NCBI GenBank assembly: GCA_033060915.1
Contig: CM065389.1
Location: 11,292,501 to 11,356,500 of the forward strand
Source of the DNA: Euryodendron excelsum
Taxonomy: Eukaryota; Streptophyta; Magnoliopsida; Ericales; Pentaphylacaceae
Reading direction: 5' to 3'
Length of the DNA: 64,000 bases
Every line of letters begins with the position of its first letter. Position 1 is the stretch's first letter. Positions 38,570-49,596 of the stretch are shown here, piece by piece. The notes beneath the pieces were generated by a model. That model was given only the letters and a program-made list of their open reading frames with translations. It was not told the origin of the DNA and made no database searches. The position numbers were made by a program, and so were the translations under genes.

Positions 38570-41096
38570 ATGGGGTTTGACAGGAAGAGTTTCATCTTTT
38601 ATCTTTTGGGGTTTCTTCTACTTGATGGCATCCTCATTTGCCAAGCTGGGGTTTACCGGCATCGTTTTGTTGTAAGTAGTACTATCTTTTATGTCAAAAC
38701 CAAGTTCTCTACTTGTTGTTTGAAGTCATAAGTTGATGATCATACACAAGATCCATGGAAATTATGTAGCATACATGCTTGTGTTGTATGCATATATGTA
38801 TGTATATATATATGTCAGTATGTACATCCTCATAAAAATCTTGAATATATGGGTTGTGGTGCCTCCTTTGCAGGTGAAAGAAGCTCCCTACACAAGACTC
38901 TGCAAAACAAAGAACATTTTGACAGTGAATGGGCAATTTCCTGGACCAACTCTCTATGCTCACAAGGGAGACATCCTCATTGTCGACGTTCGAAATAAGG
39001 GAAAATATAACATCACCATTCACTGGTATCACACATATATCCTCAAGACTAGAACCAGTTCTACATCGGAACTGAATCGATCAATGTAACAATTATCATG
39101 TGGTTTGCAATGCTTTTTCGCAGGCATGGAGTGAAAGAGCCGAGGGATCCATGGTCAGATGGCATTGAATATATCACACAGTGCCCAATTCGACCGGGTG
39201 GAAAGTTCAGCCAGCGGGTCATACTCACTGAGGACGAAGGGACTCTTTGGTGGCACGCCCATAGCGACTGGTCCCGAGCCACCGTCCATGGGGCTATCGT
39301 CATCTATCCGCAGAATGGATCTAAGAATGGATCTAGCTATCCTTTCCCGAAGCCTTATAAGGAAGTTCCCATCATTTTTGGTATGAAATAGCTCAAAAAT
39401 TTTTTTTACCATTATATTATCTTGACAGATTTCTATATATATCGTTCTAAATCTTATCTTTTTTGTTGACCATACATTAGCCGAGTGGTGGAAGGAGGAT
39501 GTGATGCAGGTTCTCGAGGAGGCTCTTAGGACCGGAGGAGACCCAAATGTCTCCGATGCTTACACTATCAATGGTCAGCCTGGTGACCTCCATCCATGCT
39601 CTAAGCCTGGTTGGTTTCTTTTCCTTTATTTTGAAAAAGTTATTGTCGTTTTTTATAAAAATAAATTCTGAAAAAGAATAGTATTTTTCTTAAAAGAAAA
39701 ATCGTCATTTTTTGTTATGCCTTCTGGTTTCTTTTCTTTTTTCTTGGTGACCTTGTCTTTTTTTGCATATAGACAAGTGTTTTTTGCAAAGTCGTAATTA
39801 CGAAAATACCATTGTCTTTTTTTGTGAAATAAAATTTGGGGAATAATAGCGTTTTCCTCGGAAAAAAATCGTCGCCCGATCTAATTGTCCAGTAACTCCC
39901 TCAATCACTATTTGCAGGGACATTCAAGCTGAATGTGTGTTATGGAGAGACTTATATGCTACGCATAATCAATGCTGCCATGAATGACATTCTCTTCTTC
40001 AGAGTTGCAAATCACAACCTCACAGTGGTGGGAACAGATGCCAGTTACACCAAGCCATTCACATCAGAATTCATCACCATATCGCCCGGCCAAACCCTCG
40101 ATTGCTTGTTACACGCCGACCAAACGCCCGATCACTATTACATGGCAGCTAGAGCATATTCCAGCGGCGTTAGCGTTCCTTTCGACAACACCACCACCAC
40201 CGCCATACTTCAGTACTACGGAAACTACACTCCATCTTCACCTCTTTCCTTGCCGCCACTTCCCAACTACAACGACACCACCGCAGCTTTTAACTTCAGC
40301 GGCAGCCTCAGAAGCTTGGCTAACGAGGAGCATCCCATCACCGTTCCCATAAACATTACGACTTCGTTGGAATCGACTGTTTCGGTGAACACATTTCCTT
40401 GCCCTAATAACGCTTCCAACAGTACATGTCAGGGACCAAACGGGACCCGGTTGGGTGCAAGCATGAACAACATAAGCTTTGTGGACCCGACAATTGATAT
40501 ACTCCAAGCTTACTACTATCATATTAAAGGGGTGTTTGGAGATCGTTTTCCTAACTTTCCCCCGTTTATATTCAACTTCACGGCAGATGATCTGTCGTTG
40601 ATTCTACAGACACCGAAAAGAGGGACAGAAGTGAAGATATTGGAGTATAACTCCACGGTCGAGCTTGTTTTTCAAAATACGAATTTGGTTGGAGGAGGAT
40701 TGGATCATCCCATGCATCTCCATGGGTACAGCTTTTTTGTTGTTGGATGGGGTTTAGGCAACTTTGACAATGAAACTGACCCTTCGAAGTACAATCTTGT
40801 CGACCCTCCTCTTCGAAACACTGTTTCTGTCCCCAAGGGTGGCTGGACTACCATTCGATTCAAGGCGAGCAACCCCGGTTAGTGCATGAATTTTTTTCTT
40901 ATAATGTTGCTCTTATGGTTTTAATTTCTCGGCGTTTAACTTTTTATTTTCTTTGTATGTAACAGGAGTTTGGTTTTTGCATTGCCATTTCGAACGTCAC
41001 CTTACATGGGGAATGGAAACCGTGTTCATAGTGAAGAATGGCAATAACAGCGATGCAGCTATGCTCCCACCGCCGCAGGATATGCCCCCTTGTTGA
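38570..41096 (+). CDS. Laccase 2, LAC14/15-like, six exons
   Basis: A secreted multicopper oxidase acting on apoplastic phenolics. Exons: 38570-38671, 38874-39025, 39124-39380, 39481-39609, 39918-40877, 40966-41096; GT-AG throughout; product 576 aa. Signal-peptide-like hydrophobic region at about residues 8-26. Ligands: His84/His86 (IHWHG), His129/His131 (WWHAHSDW), His477/His480/His482 (HPMHLHG), His539-Cys540-His541, His545. Axial residue Met550 within HCHFERH...WGM, as in LAC15/TT10-like enzymes, which are known to oxidise seed-coat flavonoids. Exon 3 is 257 bp rather than 245 because of an in-frame 12-bp tandem duplication (39,313-39,336) adding four residues after IYPQNGS. The C-terminus ends MPPC. 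An intact tandem paralogue of laccase 1; substrate unproven. Confidence 0.95.
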
Positions 41097-41123
41097 AGCT
41101 GTTGGGAATCCCTCAAAAACGAG

Positions 41124-41129
41124 AATAAA
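41124..41129 (+). terminator. Poly(A) signal of laccase 2
   Basis: AATAAA 28 bp after the stop codon; further A/T-rich stretches with 'aatattgat' and 'tgtattattaaa' follow within 120 bp. The true poly(A) site is probably downstream, at 41,150-41,260. Confidence 0.5.
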
Positions 41130-42356
41130 ATTCCGATAATGAAATTATATCTGCAGCAATATGTTTTTTTTTTCTTCAAATTCTTGTGTTTATGTAATTT
41201 GAATTGGTTGGAACAATATTGATTTTGTTGTATTATTAAACTTGAGTGATATTTCGAGTTAATGTGTACACTTCGCATTTGATGCCAGAGCAGGCTTGGC
41301 CACAGCCACTTAACTATATTGCCTCTTGTTTATGAAGTTATGAAGTTTTCTTTTTTCTTTTTCTTTTTTTTTTTTCTTTTTTGCTTTCTATTCCATTTTA
41401 TGAAGTAAACAATTGATATCCAATGCACTTGGATATATGGTTTTAAATTGGAAATGGCATTCCTGATCAATTTTTCAGTAATGAAAGTTTTTGCACAACA
41501 GGTGGATAAGATGAAGGTGACTGTCTCTTAAATGAGATTCCTGTTTTAGAGAAGTATTTTCTTGCACAAGCCAGTTTTTTTTTTTTTTTTTTTCCTTTGA
41601 TAACAGCAAAATAAAGATAAAACAAAATGTTCACTATGGTAACAAGAGGATAAATCCAAACAATAACCCAGGTAGCTATTTATCAATTCCATTTCCAAGG
41701 CTTCAAAAGGAATTAACCTGATGCCTTTGGAGTTTAATTCTCAAAATAGTATCAGCTACTTTCCCGTTTGAAGCACATCTACAATGACTTATTATGTATG
41801 TGATGCACCTTCCTCATTTATGACTAAGTAATTCCACAACTCTCACTCACACTCCTAATCAGGTGTCACTAACACTATCTTAGGATAAGTATGATCACGC
41901 AGGTTACCAACTTGTAAACGAAACTTTCACCTAATCCCAAAGATAATATCTTTTAAGGATAAATAATATTATTAAATAGAAAACCTTTTCAGAATCTTTA
42001 TCATTATATAAATAAAACTCTCTTACAATGTAACAATATATATAAAGAAGACTACTGAATCAAACTCATAATAATTACAAATCGAAATATAAACAAACTC
42101 TCATCCACTAAACAATATATACAAGACCAATGATGCAACAACTGAGCTTCTCAAAGCTTTTTCCGACTCAATACCAACAGCAATGAACTGGATCTCCTCT
42201 CCATCTCACTTGCAAGACAATCTGTGTGGGTATGAACTATATATCAATTGATACTTATAAAGAATAAATGATAAACAATCACTGAATTAATCATCAATAG
42301 ATAGTCCATGATTATACTCGAACAAGTACAATCAAAGTCCCTAATTATAAGCCTAT
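41130..42356. other. Intergenic, laccase 2 to Athila LTR
   Basis: Laccase 2 3' UTR, pyrimidine-rich tracts (about 41,345-41,392 and 41,575-41,595), then A/T-rich sequence without a recognised gene or element. Confidence 0.5.
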
Positions 42357-44264
42357 TGTTAGTAATTATTTATATATTATTTATCATTTTAATACAATTT
42401 AGTTTTCTTTTATGTTTTTAGTATCTTGTACAGATTTAAAACTAAAATCGAGCAACATGAGGCTGGTAGGCACACAGACATTTATTCGAGTGTGCAGTAG
42501 AAGGATAGCTGGAAAGTATTATAGTGGAAGAAATGGCTAGAAAGCATTGAATTAAAATAATAATAATAATAAAAAGAAAAGAAATGTAAGTGTCCAAGCC
42601 ATTGTCTTCCACTATCATAAAAAAAATATATAAAAAAATAATACAAATATTTAAAGAAATAAATATAATAATTATAAAATAAAAGAAAAGAAATGTAAGT
42701 GCCCAAGCCATTGTCTTCTATTATCATAAAAAAAAATACAATAATAATAATAATAATAATAATAAGAAAAAAAAAAAAGAAATGTAAGTGCCCAAGCCAT
42801 TATCTTTGACTATTAATAAAAATAATAATAAATTTTATTTAAAAGAAAAAAAAACTTCTTTTCATGCCTATAAAAGGAGAGCTATGGGTGAAAGAATAAT
42901 AAGAGTTTTTGAAGAGAGCCATAGAGAGAGTCCAAAGAAGAGGAAGTTCAAAATCAGGGGAGCTCCATATTCAGTTATTTCATTTTTAGGTGTAGATTTT
43001 CAGTTAATTTGTTAGTGTGTTTTCAGTTAACTTTCAATCTTTTCTACACCGTTATTTTGTTGTAATAAATCTTTTTTATTTATGAAGTTATTTTCTTTCA
43101 AATTATGTCTTTTTATTATCATGAGTAACTAGATTTATTCTTTGAACCAATTGTGAAGGTCACATGATGGTATTGGGATGATCAATTAGGATTTGTCTTT
43201 CCATTCCAAATATATTCGAAAACTTAATATTTTTACACGTGTTTAGTATATTGCATACACAAGCACGGGCACATATATTTTATGTACATAATGGTTTTGT
43301 ATTTTGTAAACAAGTTTAAGTATAAAAGTATTGTAATTAATATAGGAGTAGTGTAAAGTAAAGTAAATACTGGTTTACTTATTACTTTTCAGAGGCTTGT
43401 ATATTTTATACGGATCCTTTGTTTGATATGTTTTTCTATTCAAACCTTTGGTAGGGATCTAAGGTTTTTAATTTTAATCTTAATTTGGAATGGATTATTT
43501 TATACTCTTGGTAATTAAAATCTAGATCCTTTTAAAAATTTAGACTTTTAATTATGTTTGTAATACTTGTTGTCTTGATAAAGCAGCTGATATATGCAAA
43601 TCGATGGTGAGAGTTTTCGATAATAATTTAATAAGTATCTAACTAGAACCTTTGAAAACATGTGCCTTTAATTATGCTTGTTACGCCTATACTTTGACAA
43701 AGTATTACTAAATGTTTATGAGTCAATAGCGAGAGTTAATAATTTTAACATAATATTCTAATATTTGGTTATCATTGAATATTTTCATCTGTTGATTTAT
43801 GAGGCTCAAGAGAATCAAACGATTGACAGATGGTAAACTTATATTGATCAAACTCAAAAAAGTCACGTGAACAGATCAATTAGATCTAAAACTGTTTTTA
43901 ATTTGTTTCTTTTTGTAGTATAATCTAACAACCATCAAATCTCTCAAAAAAAAAAAATTTTCTTTTGGATAATATTTTTGTAACTTTTTTTCAATTCTCG
44001 TCAAGCAGAGGTGAAATTAGAACCGGTTGGTTTAGGTTCCAACTTAAACCGTGTTTAACGCTTCTGTGTCTAGCATAGCTTAGTTGGTATCTAACCCATT
44101 ACCTAGGGTGAATTCTGGCACCTATCATCCGCAACTGTGACATTTCACATAATTTAAAACTCTGTTTCCTGTGGATCAACCTCGTTCTTATCGAGTTATT
44201 TTAATTACTACTTTGCCATACTTGCAATTAGGTGTTTAAGTTCCCACAATCTAGGCATAGACAT
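42357..44264 (+). repeat. Athila-type 5' LTR (boundaries approximate)
   Basis: A long (~1.9 kb) LTR inferred from the TG start (tgttagtaattatttat), a downstream degenerate PBS and a following Athila gag. Around 42,890-43,100 lies a typical R/U5-like stretch ('gagagccatagagagagtcc', 'ttgttgtaataaatc'). The right end is placed at '...ggcatagaca'. The paired 3' LTR is not in the window. A tRNA-like A-box lies near 44,085. Confidence 0.55.
42578..42830 (+). repeat. Three-copy internal repeat in the Athila LTR
   Basis: gaaatgtaagtg(t/c)ccaagcc starts at 42,581, 42,690 and 42,779, each followed by 'att(g/a)tctt...(a/t)ctat' and an A/T-rich linker with AAT microsatellite runs. Spacing 109 and 89 bp. 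Confidence 0.85.
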
Positions 44265-44303
44265 TAATTTTTTGGCACCGTGATTGAGAAAGATAAACGG
44301 TTT

Positions 44304-44321
44304 TTGGCATCGTTACAAGGG
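44304..44321 (+). promoter_or_regulatory. Degenerate tRNA-Asp-type PBS
   Basis: tggcatcgttacaaggga matches TGGCGCCGTTGCCGGGGA at 13 of 18; three of the five changes are G-to-A and one C-to-T. A second 'tggcaccgt' lies 30 bp upstream and matches less well. Confidence 0.5.
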
Positions 44322-45029
44322 AATGACTTAATTAAAATATGTAAAAAATAAAAAATAATAATAATACCTTTGCTGTGGACTTAAAGACAATTGATTGCTT
44401 CTCTACCATTACGAAAGAATTTGACGATGTATTCCAACTGGTCAGTGGTCTATGTTAACTTATTATTTCGTTCCATGCAAACTTGTATATTTATATATAG
44501 TTAATTATTTTCTTTTTATTTTTTTATTTTCTTTATGGTTAACCTCTTTGGTTGGTATACTCGCTTTCTGTTCGACGAATCTATTCAAGTTGGTTACCAT
44601 ATTTTCTGTTTTTATTTTTCATCTAACTATCCAACATTTTTCTTTATTTAGTGGATAACCTACTTTGGTTACTATTCTAACATTCTACCTTCTATACTTT
44701 GCTTTCAGTTATTTTATTTTATTTTTTAATTTTCTTTGTGGTTTACGTCTCGAGTTTATTTACTACATACTTATGTCGGTGCCCTTGATGTGGTGATCAT
44801 CTAACTATTTACTAATCCTCTAACTCTTTAATAACGTTTTACTAACAAACTAAATTTTGTTTTTTTTTTTTTTTTTTGGTTATTTTTGTGTGCAAGTATT
44901 TGAGTATATTATTGTAGTTTTTTTTTCTTTTATTTTCTTTTTAATATTTTGTCGCGTTGATGTTTCGGGAAGGGTTAATTTATGTCTTCATAGAATACAT
45001 ACACTTTTATAAAATAGTTCATTAGGGAT

Positions 45030-46320
45030 GTGTATGGACGATTGGTGAGCGTTGACTCTTCTAGTGATCTTTCTCCCACCTTCCATACTCTTTCCCCATT
45101 TAGGACTCCTATTTCAAACATTCAGTTAGTTAACCGAGGTCCTAGTTCTATCCCAGAAGAATTTGATCATCAACTACCTGTGAATCCCAACCTGCCAAAT
45201 CCAAATAATGTACCTAAATGTGGGAGTACACATGGCAATCCTCCCTATAGATCTCTTAGGGATTATCTGAATCCTACTAGGCAAACTCCTACTTCTTGCA
45301 CTGTTCTTTTAACACGTCACACAATGATGACTTTAAAGCCGGGAATGATCTAGCTGATAAATCCATTGTATAGTTTGGATTCCGAAAACCATATCAACAT
45401 ATCAAAGATTTTGAGGACGTATGCTTTATGTTCTTTGATAATTCTTATCCAATAGAAGTAGTACTTCTAAAACTATTCCCATTTTTTCTTAAAGATAAGG
45501 CTAAGACATAGTTCAATTCATTGAGACCTAGGCCTATTCTTTCATGGCAAGATCTTCAGATGGAGTTCTTGAAAAAGTTCTTCCCTGAGTATAAAACAGA
45601 GGCGATTCGTCACCAAATCTCTCAGTTTATCCTATGATTGGTGAATCGTTCTTCCAATGTTAGAAGAGATTCAAGGACTTGTTAAATGCTTATCCACATC
45701 ACGGATTCACAAATTGACATGTCATAAATACTTTCTATTTATCATTGAACACACAACTTGAGCAGTTTGTTAAGTCTTTGTGTGCAGAGACTTTGTATGA
45801 CAAAGAGCCCGATGAGACATATGATTACTTTGATTACTTAGCAAACCTTGCTAGAGATTGGGCCACAACTGGAATTCAAAATCCTGAGTCAAAGCCTAAG
45901 GTAACATTTCAGTTCAATGAAATAAATGATTTGAATACTAGAGTTATTACACTTACCTAAAAGTTGGAGGTCGTGGAGTATAAAAAAGTCAATCTTGTGA
46001 ATAGTGAGTTTTCCAAAGAAGAGAGTTGTTCAATGTGTGGTACATTGGGTCATAACACTATTGCATGTCTAGTTATACCAGAGACTTTGCATGGTCAAGA
46101 TAATGCAGTTAAGTAATATCGAGGTACGTATAATGACCAACGAGTTAAGAAAAACCCTTTCTCGAACACATACAACCCTGGATGGAGAAATCACTCAAAT
46201 TTTGGGTGGAGAAATGAGGGATCTTCGAACTTTAAAGCATTCCAAGGAGGGCCACAAAACCCTCTACCTTTTTAACTTCAACCCATTCCATATCAACCTC
46301 CTCATAGGAGACCGTTAGAA
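45030..46320 (+). pseudogene. Degenerate Athila gag
   Basis: Capsid-like protein of an Athila-lineage element. Pieces: 45,030-45,353 ('YRSLRDYLNPTRQTPTSC', the typical Athila gag start block), about 45,390-45,640 ('FLKDKAKT', 'WQDLQMEFLKKFFPEYKTEAIRHQI'), 45,745-45,960 ('DEPDETYDYFDYLANLARDW'-like block) and a zinc knuckle C-x2-C-x4-H-x4-C at 46,027-46,068. Several frame changes and stops (for example after 45,351, 45,510 and 45,636). Not functional. Confidence 0.8.
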
Positions 46321-47215
46321 GATAAATGTGTACCAGTTGACCAATGATGTGAGAAAGGTGAATAACAAGGTGGATGGGTAGGAGAAAGTGTTAGACCAGC
46401 ACATTAGACTGTTGGAAGACATAGTAAAGCAAATATCTACTTTGACACAAGTTTTGACCTATCAAGTGTCAGAGAGATTTTCATCTCAACCCTAACCAAA
46501 TCCAAATCTCAATAAGCAAGTGAACATGACTGAAGTGAGGACTGATCCTTGATCTAATCATGAACAAGTCCAATCCATCACAATCTTAAAGAGTGGTAAG
46601 ATCATCGATAAAACCATTTCGTCTATGAAAGACGCTCTTAAGGATAGAAATGAAGGGAAAGGGAGTTAAGAGAGAGCAAGAGAGAGAAAAAGTAGAGGAA
46701 AAAAGAGAGAAAGATAGAAGTGTGAAAGAGAAAATGGAAGTCGAGCCAATCTTAGAGCTAGCCAAAGCGTTTAAAGAAGAGGACAATAATATTGAGAAAT
46801 ATGCACCATTTCCTCATGGGTTGACCAAGCCTAAACACGAGCTTCTAAATTCAAAAATTTATGAAGTGTTTAAGCAAGTTAAACTCAACATTCCAATCCT
46901 AGATACTACCAAGCAGATTTCCTCCTATGCCAAGTTTTTGAAAGACTTGTGTACTGTGAAAAGGAGGTTGCATGTCAAGGAAACTGCTTTCATGAATGAG
47001 AGCCAAAGTGCGATTTTGCAATACAAAACACCATTAAAGTATAAAGACCCTGCTTGTCTTACTATTTCATGCACCATAGGAGGACACAAGATAGAACGAG
47101 CCTTTTTTGATCTATGAGCTAGTGTCAACTTACTTCCTTATTCAGTTTACCAACAACTTGGATTAAGTGAGTTGGGTCCTACAAGAGTAACCTTGCAACA
47201 AGCTAATAGATCTAT
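46320..47215 (+). pseudogene. Athila gag C-terminus/protease remnant, truncated
   Basis: 46,650-47,117 encodes a highly charged K/E-rich linker and then the conserved pre-protease and protease blocks ('IPILDTTKQISSYAKFLKDL', 'YKDPACLTISCTIG'). The catalytic region reads D-L-stop-A-S where relatives have D-L-G-A-S (GGA changed to TGA at 47,116). 'LLPYSVYQQLGLSELGPTRVTLQ' follows, and homology stops abruptly at about 47,213. RT and integrase are absent; the pararetrovirus locus begins here. Confidence 0.8.
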
Positions 47216-47675
47216 TGAAACAATAATGTAAGCAATTGATACAATAATATAAGCAATTGATATAAGTAAATAATAAAGCAATCAAATAAAGAAGAATTAC
47301 AGAACAGAATTAACCAAATTGTCAAGAAAAGACAAATATAACCTACCCAAGGAAGTAAAAAGAAAAACAAAGATTTTGAAGTGAGAAATTTATTAACAAG
47401 AGAGAGATTGGAGAATGGATGCGTGCCTTCAACAAGGGTGAAGGGTCCCTTTTATAAACAAAGAAATACACTATTCCAGATTCTAAAAATTAATTACAAG
47501 TCCAGAGAGACAGCTTTTTACAGAAGTCAAAAATGCTTTTATAAAGCAATGACACAAAATGGAGGGGGGGCCAGATGAGTTGGCGTCGGTTGGCCATTTG
47601 CGTCAAAGGCAAGATGCCTTTTTGTCGTGTAGTGCAACAGGCTGGAATGTGAAGAGATTCCTTCACATGGGACGG
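47216..47675 (-). promoter_or_regulatory. Putative pregenomic promoter/3' region of copy 1
   Basis: Downstream of ORF3 on the minus strand: TATAAAAG at 47,536-47,543 and at 47,449-47,456, the latter in 'tttataaaagggaccc', followed by CT-rich leader-like sequence and AATAAA at 47,389-47,394. In caulimovirids the pregenomic RNA promoter and poly(A) signal lie in the intergenic region after the last ORF, so the location fits. A tRNA-Met PBS (TGGTATCAGAGC) was not found. Tandem 'acaataat(g/a)taagcaattgat' occurs at 47,220-47,262 at the junction with Athila. Confidence 0.45.
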
Positions 47676-49098
47676 CTACTTTTTATCGTCCTTATCCTTA
47701 TCTGAAAAGGCAGATGAACGAGCTTTTCTTGTCTGTTTCTTTGCCATAATATCAAGCATGGCATCAAAAAGATCTTCAGTTGTAGGAATAGGATTCGAAT
47801 CCTCCTCGTATGGATCTTGGGATTCTCTTACTAGACAGGTGTGCAGAGATGATTGGGATTGCATCTCTTCATCTGAGTCAGAATCAGATTTGAATGTGGC
47901 CAAAAATTCTCCTTTTAATTGGCGGAGGCATTCATACATTAATTCCTTATCCTTCATAAGGGGATTTTGCATTTTTAATGCATTTTTCATGATGAACAAT
48001 TTGGATGTAGAGGGATAGGATTGAGATCTTTGGAATTCAGATTCCTGTTGATAATCCTTAACTACAGCAGCTATTTCTGCCACAGTTTTATTCAATTCCT
48101 TGTCCAATTTATTCCACCATTCAACATGGAATTGTCTGTAGAGACAAAGCAGATTATCTGGGTCTTTTTTGACAATAGGAGTCCAACCCCAAATCCAGGG
48201 TAATCCAAATTCACAAAAAAAATGGAGAAGATTGGATCCATCCATATAATGGGTTGGGTCTATTTTATTAATTTGGGGCGAATATGCAGCCCAAAGGCCC
48301 AATTGTTCTTGGACAATAGCAGGTAAAATGGTGTGAAGAGGTCCAAATTTTTTCCACCAAATATAAAACCATTGGGGCCAGCCTTTTTTTATAAATTTGG
48401 GGATTGAGTTTAATCCACCAATTATGTTTTCATTTTGGATTTTCATAGAAAAAGGTGCAAGAAAAGGCTTGAACATAATCCCAATAGTTACAAGTATGGG
48501 AATGATCATGTAAAATAAATTGTTTTTTATTATGAGGAAAAAGTCCCCATTCATGTGGAAAAATAATTTTCTTAATATAAAATTTTGAAAAATTGATAGG
48601 GCCAATTTTTCTGGTCATATTGGAATAAAAATTTATAAAATCACAGGAGTATGTAATTTCCAAAATTGTTTGCATGGCCATTCGAAATTTTTGACTTCCA
48701 AAAGGATAAGTAAAATTATGAAAATATTTTTTCATGAGATACCATGGATCATTTTTCCATTGTCGATCAATAGGTTCCAAATACAGAATATGATCTGTAT
48801 AGGGAAGCTGAATAGGGGTTAAAGAGTGTGGTGGTGTGTCCACCATCTGAGCATATGATACTTTAAGGTTAGAGGTACCTTGTTGAGAGCCACTAGTTTG
48901 GCCTTCTTGTGTAATCAATTGTTGCAACTTGGCATAGATAGGATCATTCACACATATGACTGTGACTTTGTCTTTATCTGGTTTCATTCTAGATGATGAG
49001 GCCTGGGTAGAACCACGACCTTTTGAAGAGGTATTTCCCCTGCCACGACCTCGGTTGGGGTTATATCCCCGCCCTTTTCCTCGATCATAGGAATTCAT
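47676..49098 (-). pseudogene. Downstream ORF3 of copy 1, function unknown
   Basis: ORF3 begins with ATG at 49,098 inside the ATGA that ends the RNase H ORF (stop 49,095-49,097). It starts with an RG/GRG-rich segment (about 20 residues) and a Ser/Thr/Gln-rich linker. A W/Y/F-rich central domain follows ('IDRQWKNDPWYL', 'FPHEWGLFP', 'WWIKLNPQIY', 'GWPQWFYIWW', 'DNLLCLYRQFH'). The end is an acidic Ser/Asp patch and a basic tail. About 470 codons. I do not recognise it; it is not obviously like the caulimovirus transactivator. Breaks: CGA to TGA near 48,430 and an extra A in an A-run near 48,390. RG-rich N-terminus suggests nucleic-acid binding (inference). Confidence 0.7.
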
Positions 49099-49596
49099 GC
49101 CTGTAAAAATTCACGAGTAAGGAAATTAGGAAGAGAATTATCCTTCCCTTTGATATACATAATATCAAAGTCAAACACAGATAGCTGTGCTTGCCATCTA
49201 GCAATGATATGCTTAGCTGCATTATGTTTAACATCATTACTGAAGATATACTTTGCAGCTTGACAATCTGTTTTTAACAGAAATTTTTTATTTAATAAAT
49301 CATCTTGAAATTTAGATATACATTTAACAATAGAAAGAAGTTCTTTCTTTACAACAACATATTTAGATTGAGCAGGATTCCATTTTCCTGAAGTATATCT
49401 TATCAAAATTTGTTTTTTTGTATCAAGTATAACCTGAGTAAGAATACCACCATAACCAATATTACTAGCATCAGTTTGTACAATTTTAAACCATGCAGGG
49501 TTAGCAAGAGTTAAACATGGAAGATTTTTAACTTTAGCTTTAATTGTTTGAACTGCCAAAGTATGATTTGGCGTCTATGGCGAAGGAGTTTTCTTT
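49095..49596 (-). pseudogene. RNase H domain of copy 1
   Basis: 49,559-49,095 carries 'VQTDASNIGYGGIL', 'KKELLSIVKC', 'LLKTDCQAAKY' and the C-terminal 'FLTREFLQA': D-E-D-D-type RNase H. It is separated from the RT ORF by two stop codons close together at about 49,560-49,600 (one TTA to TGA, one TGG to TAG relative to copy 2). Confidence 0.85.

Noticed and set aside
47758..48203. Plus-strand ORFs across copy 1 ORF3
   Set aside because: Antisense shadows of the minus-strand viral ORF.
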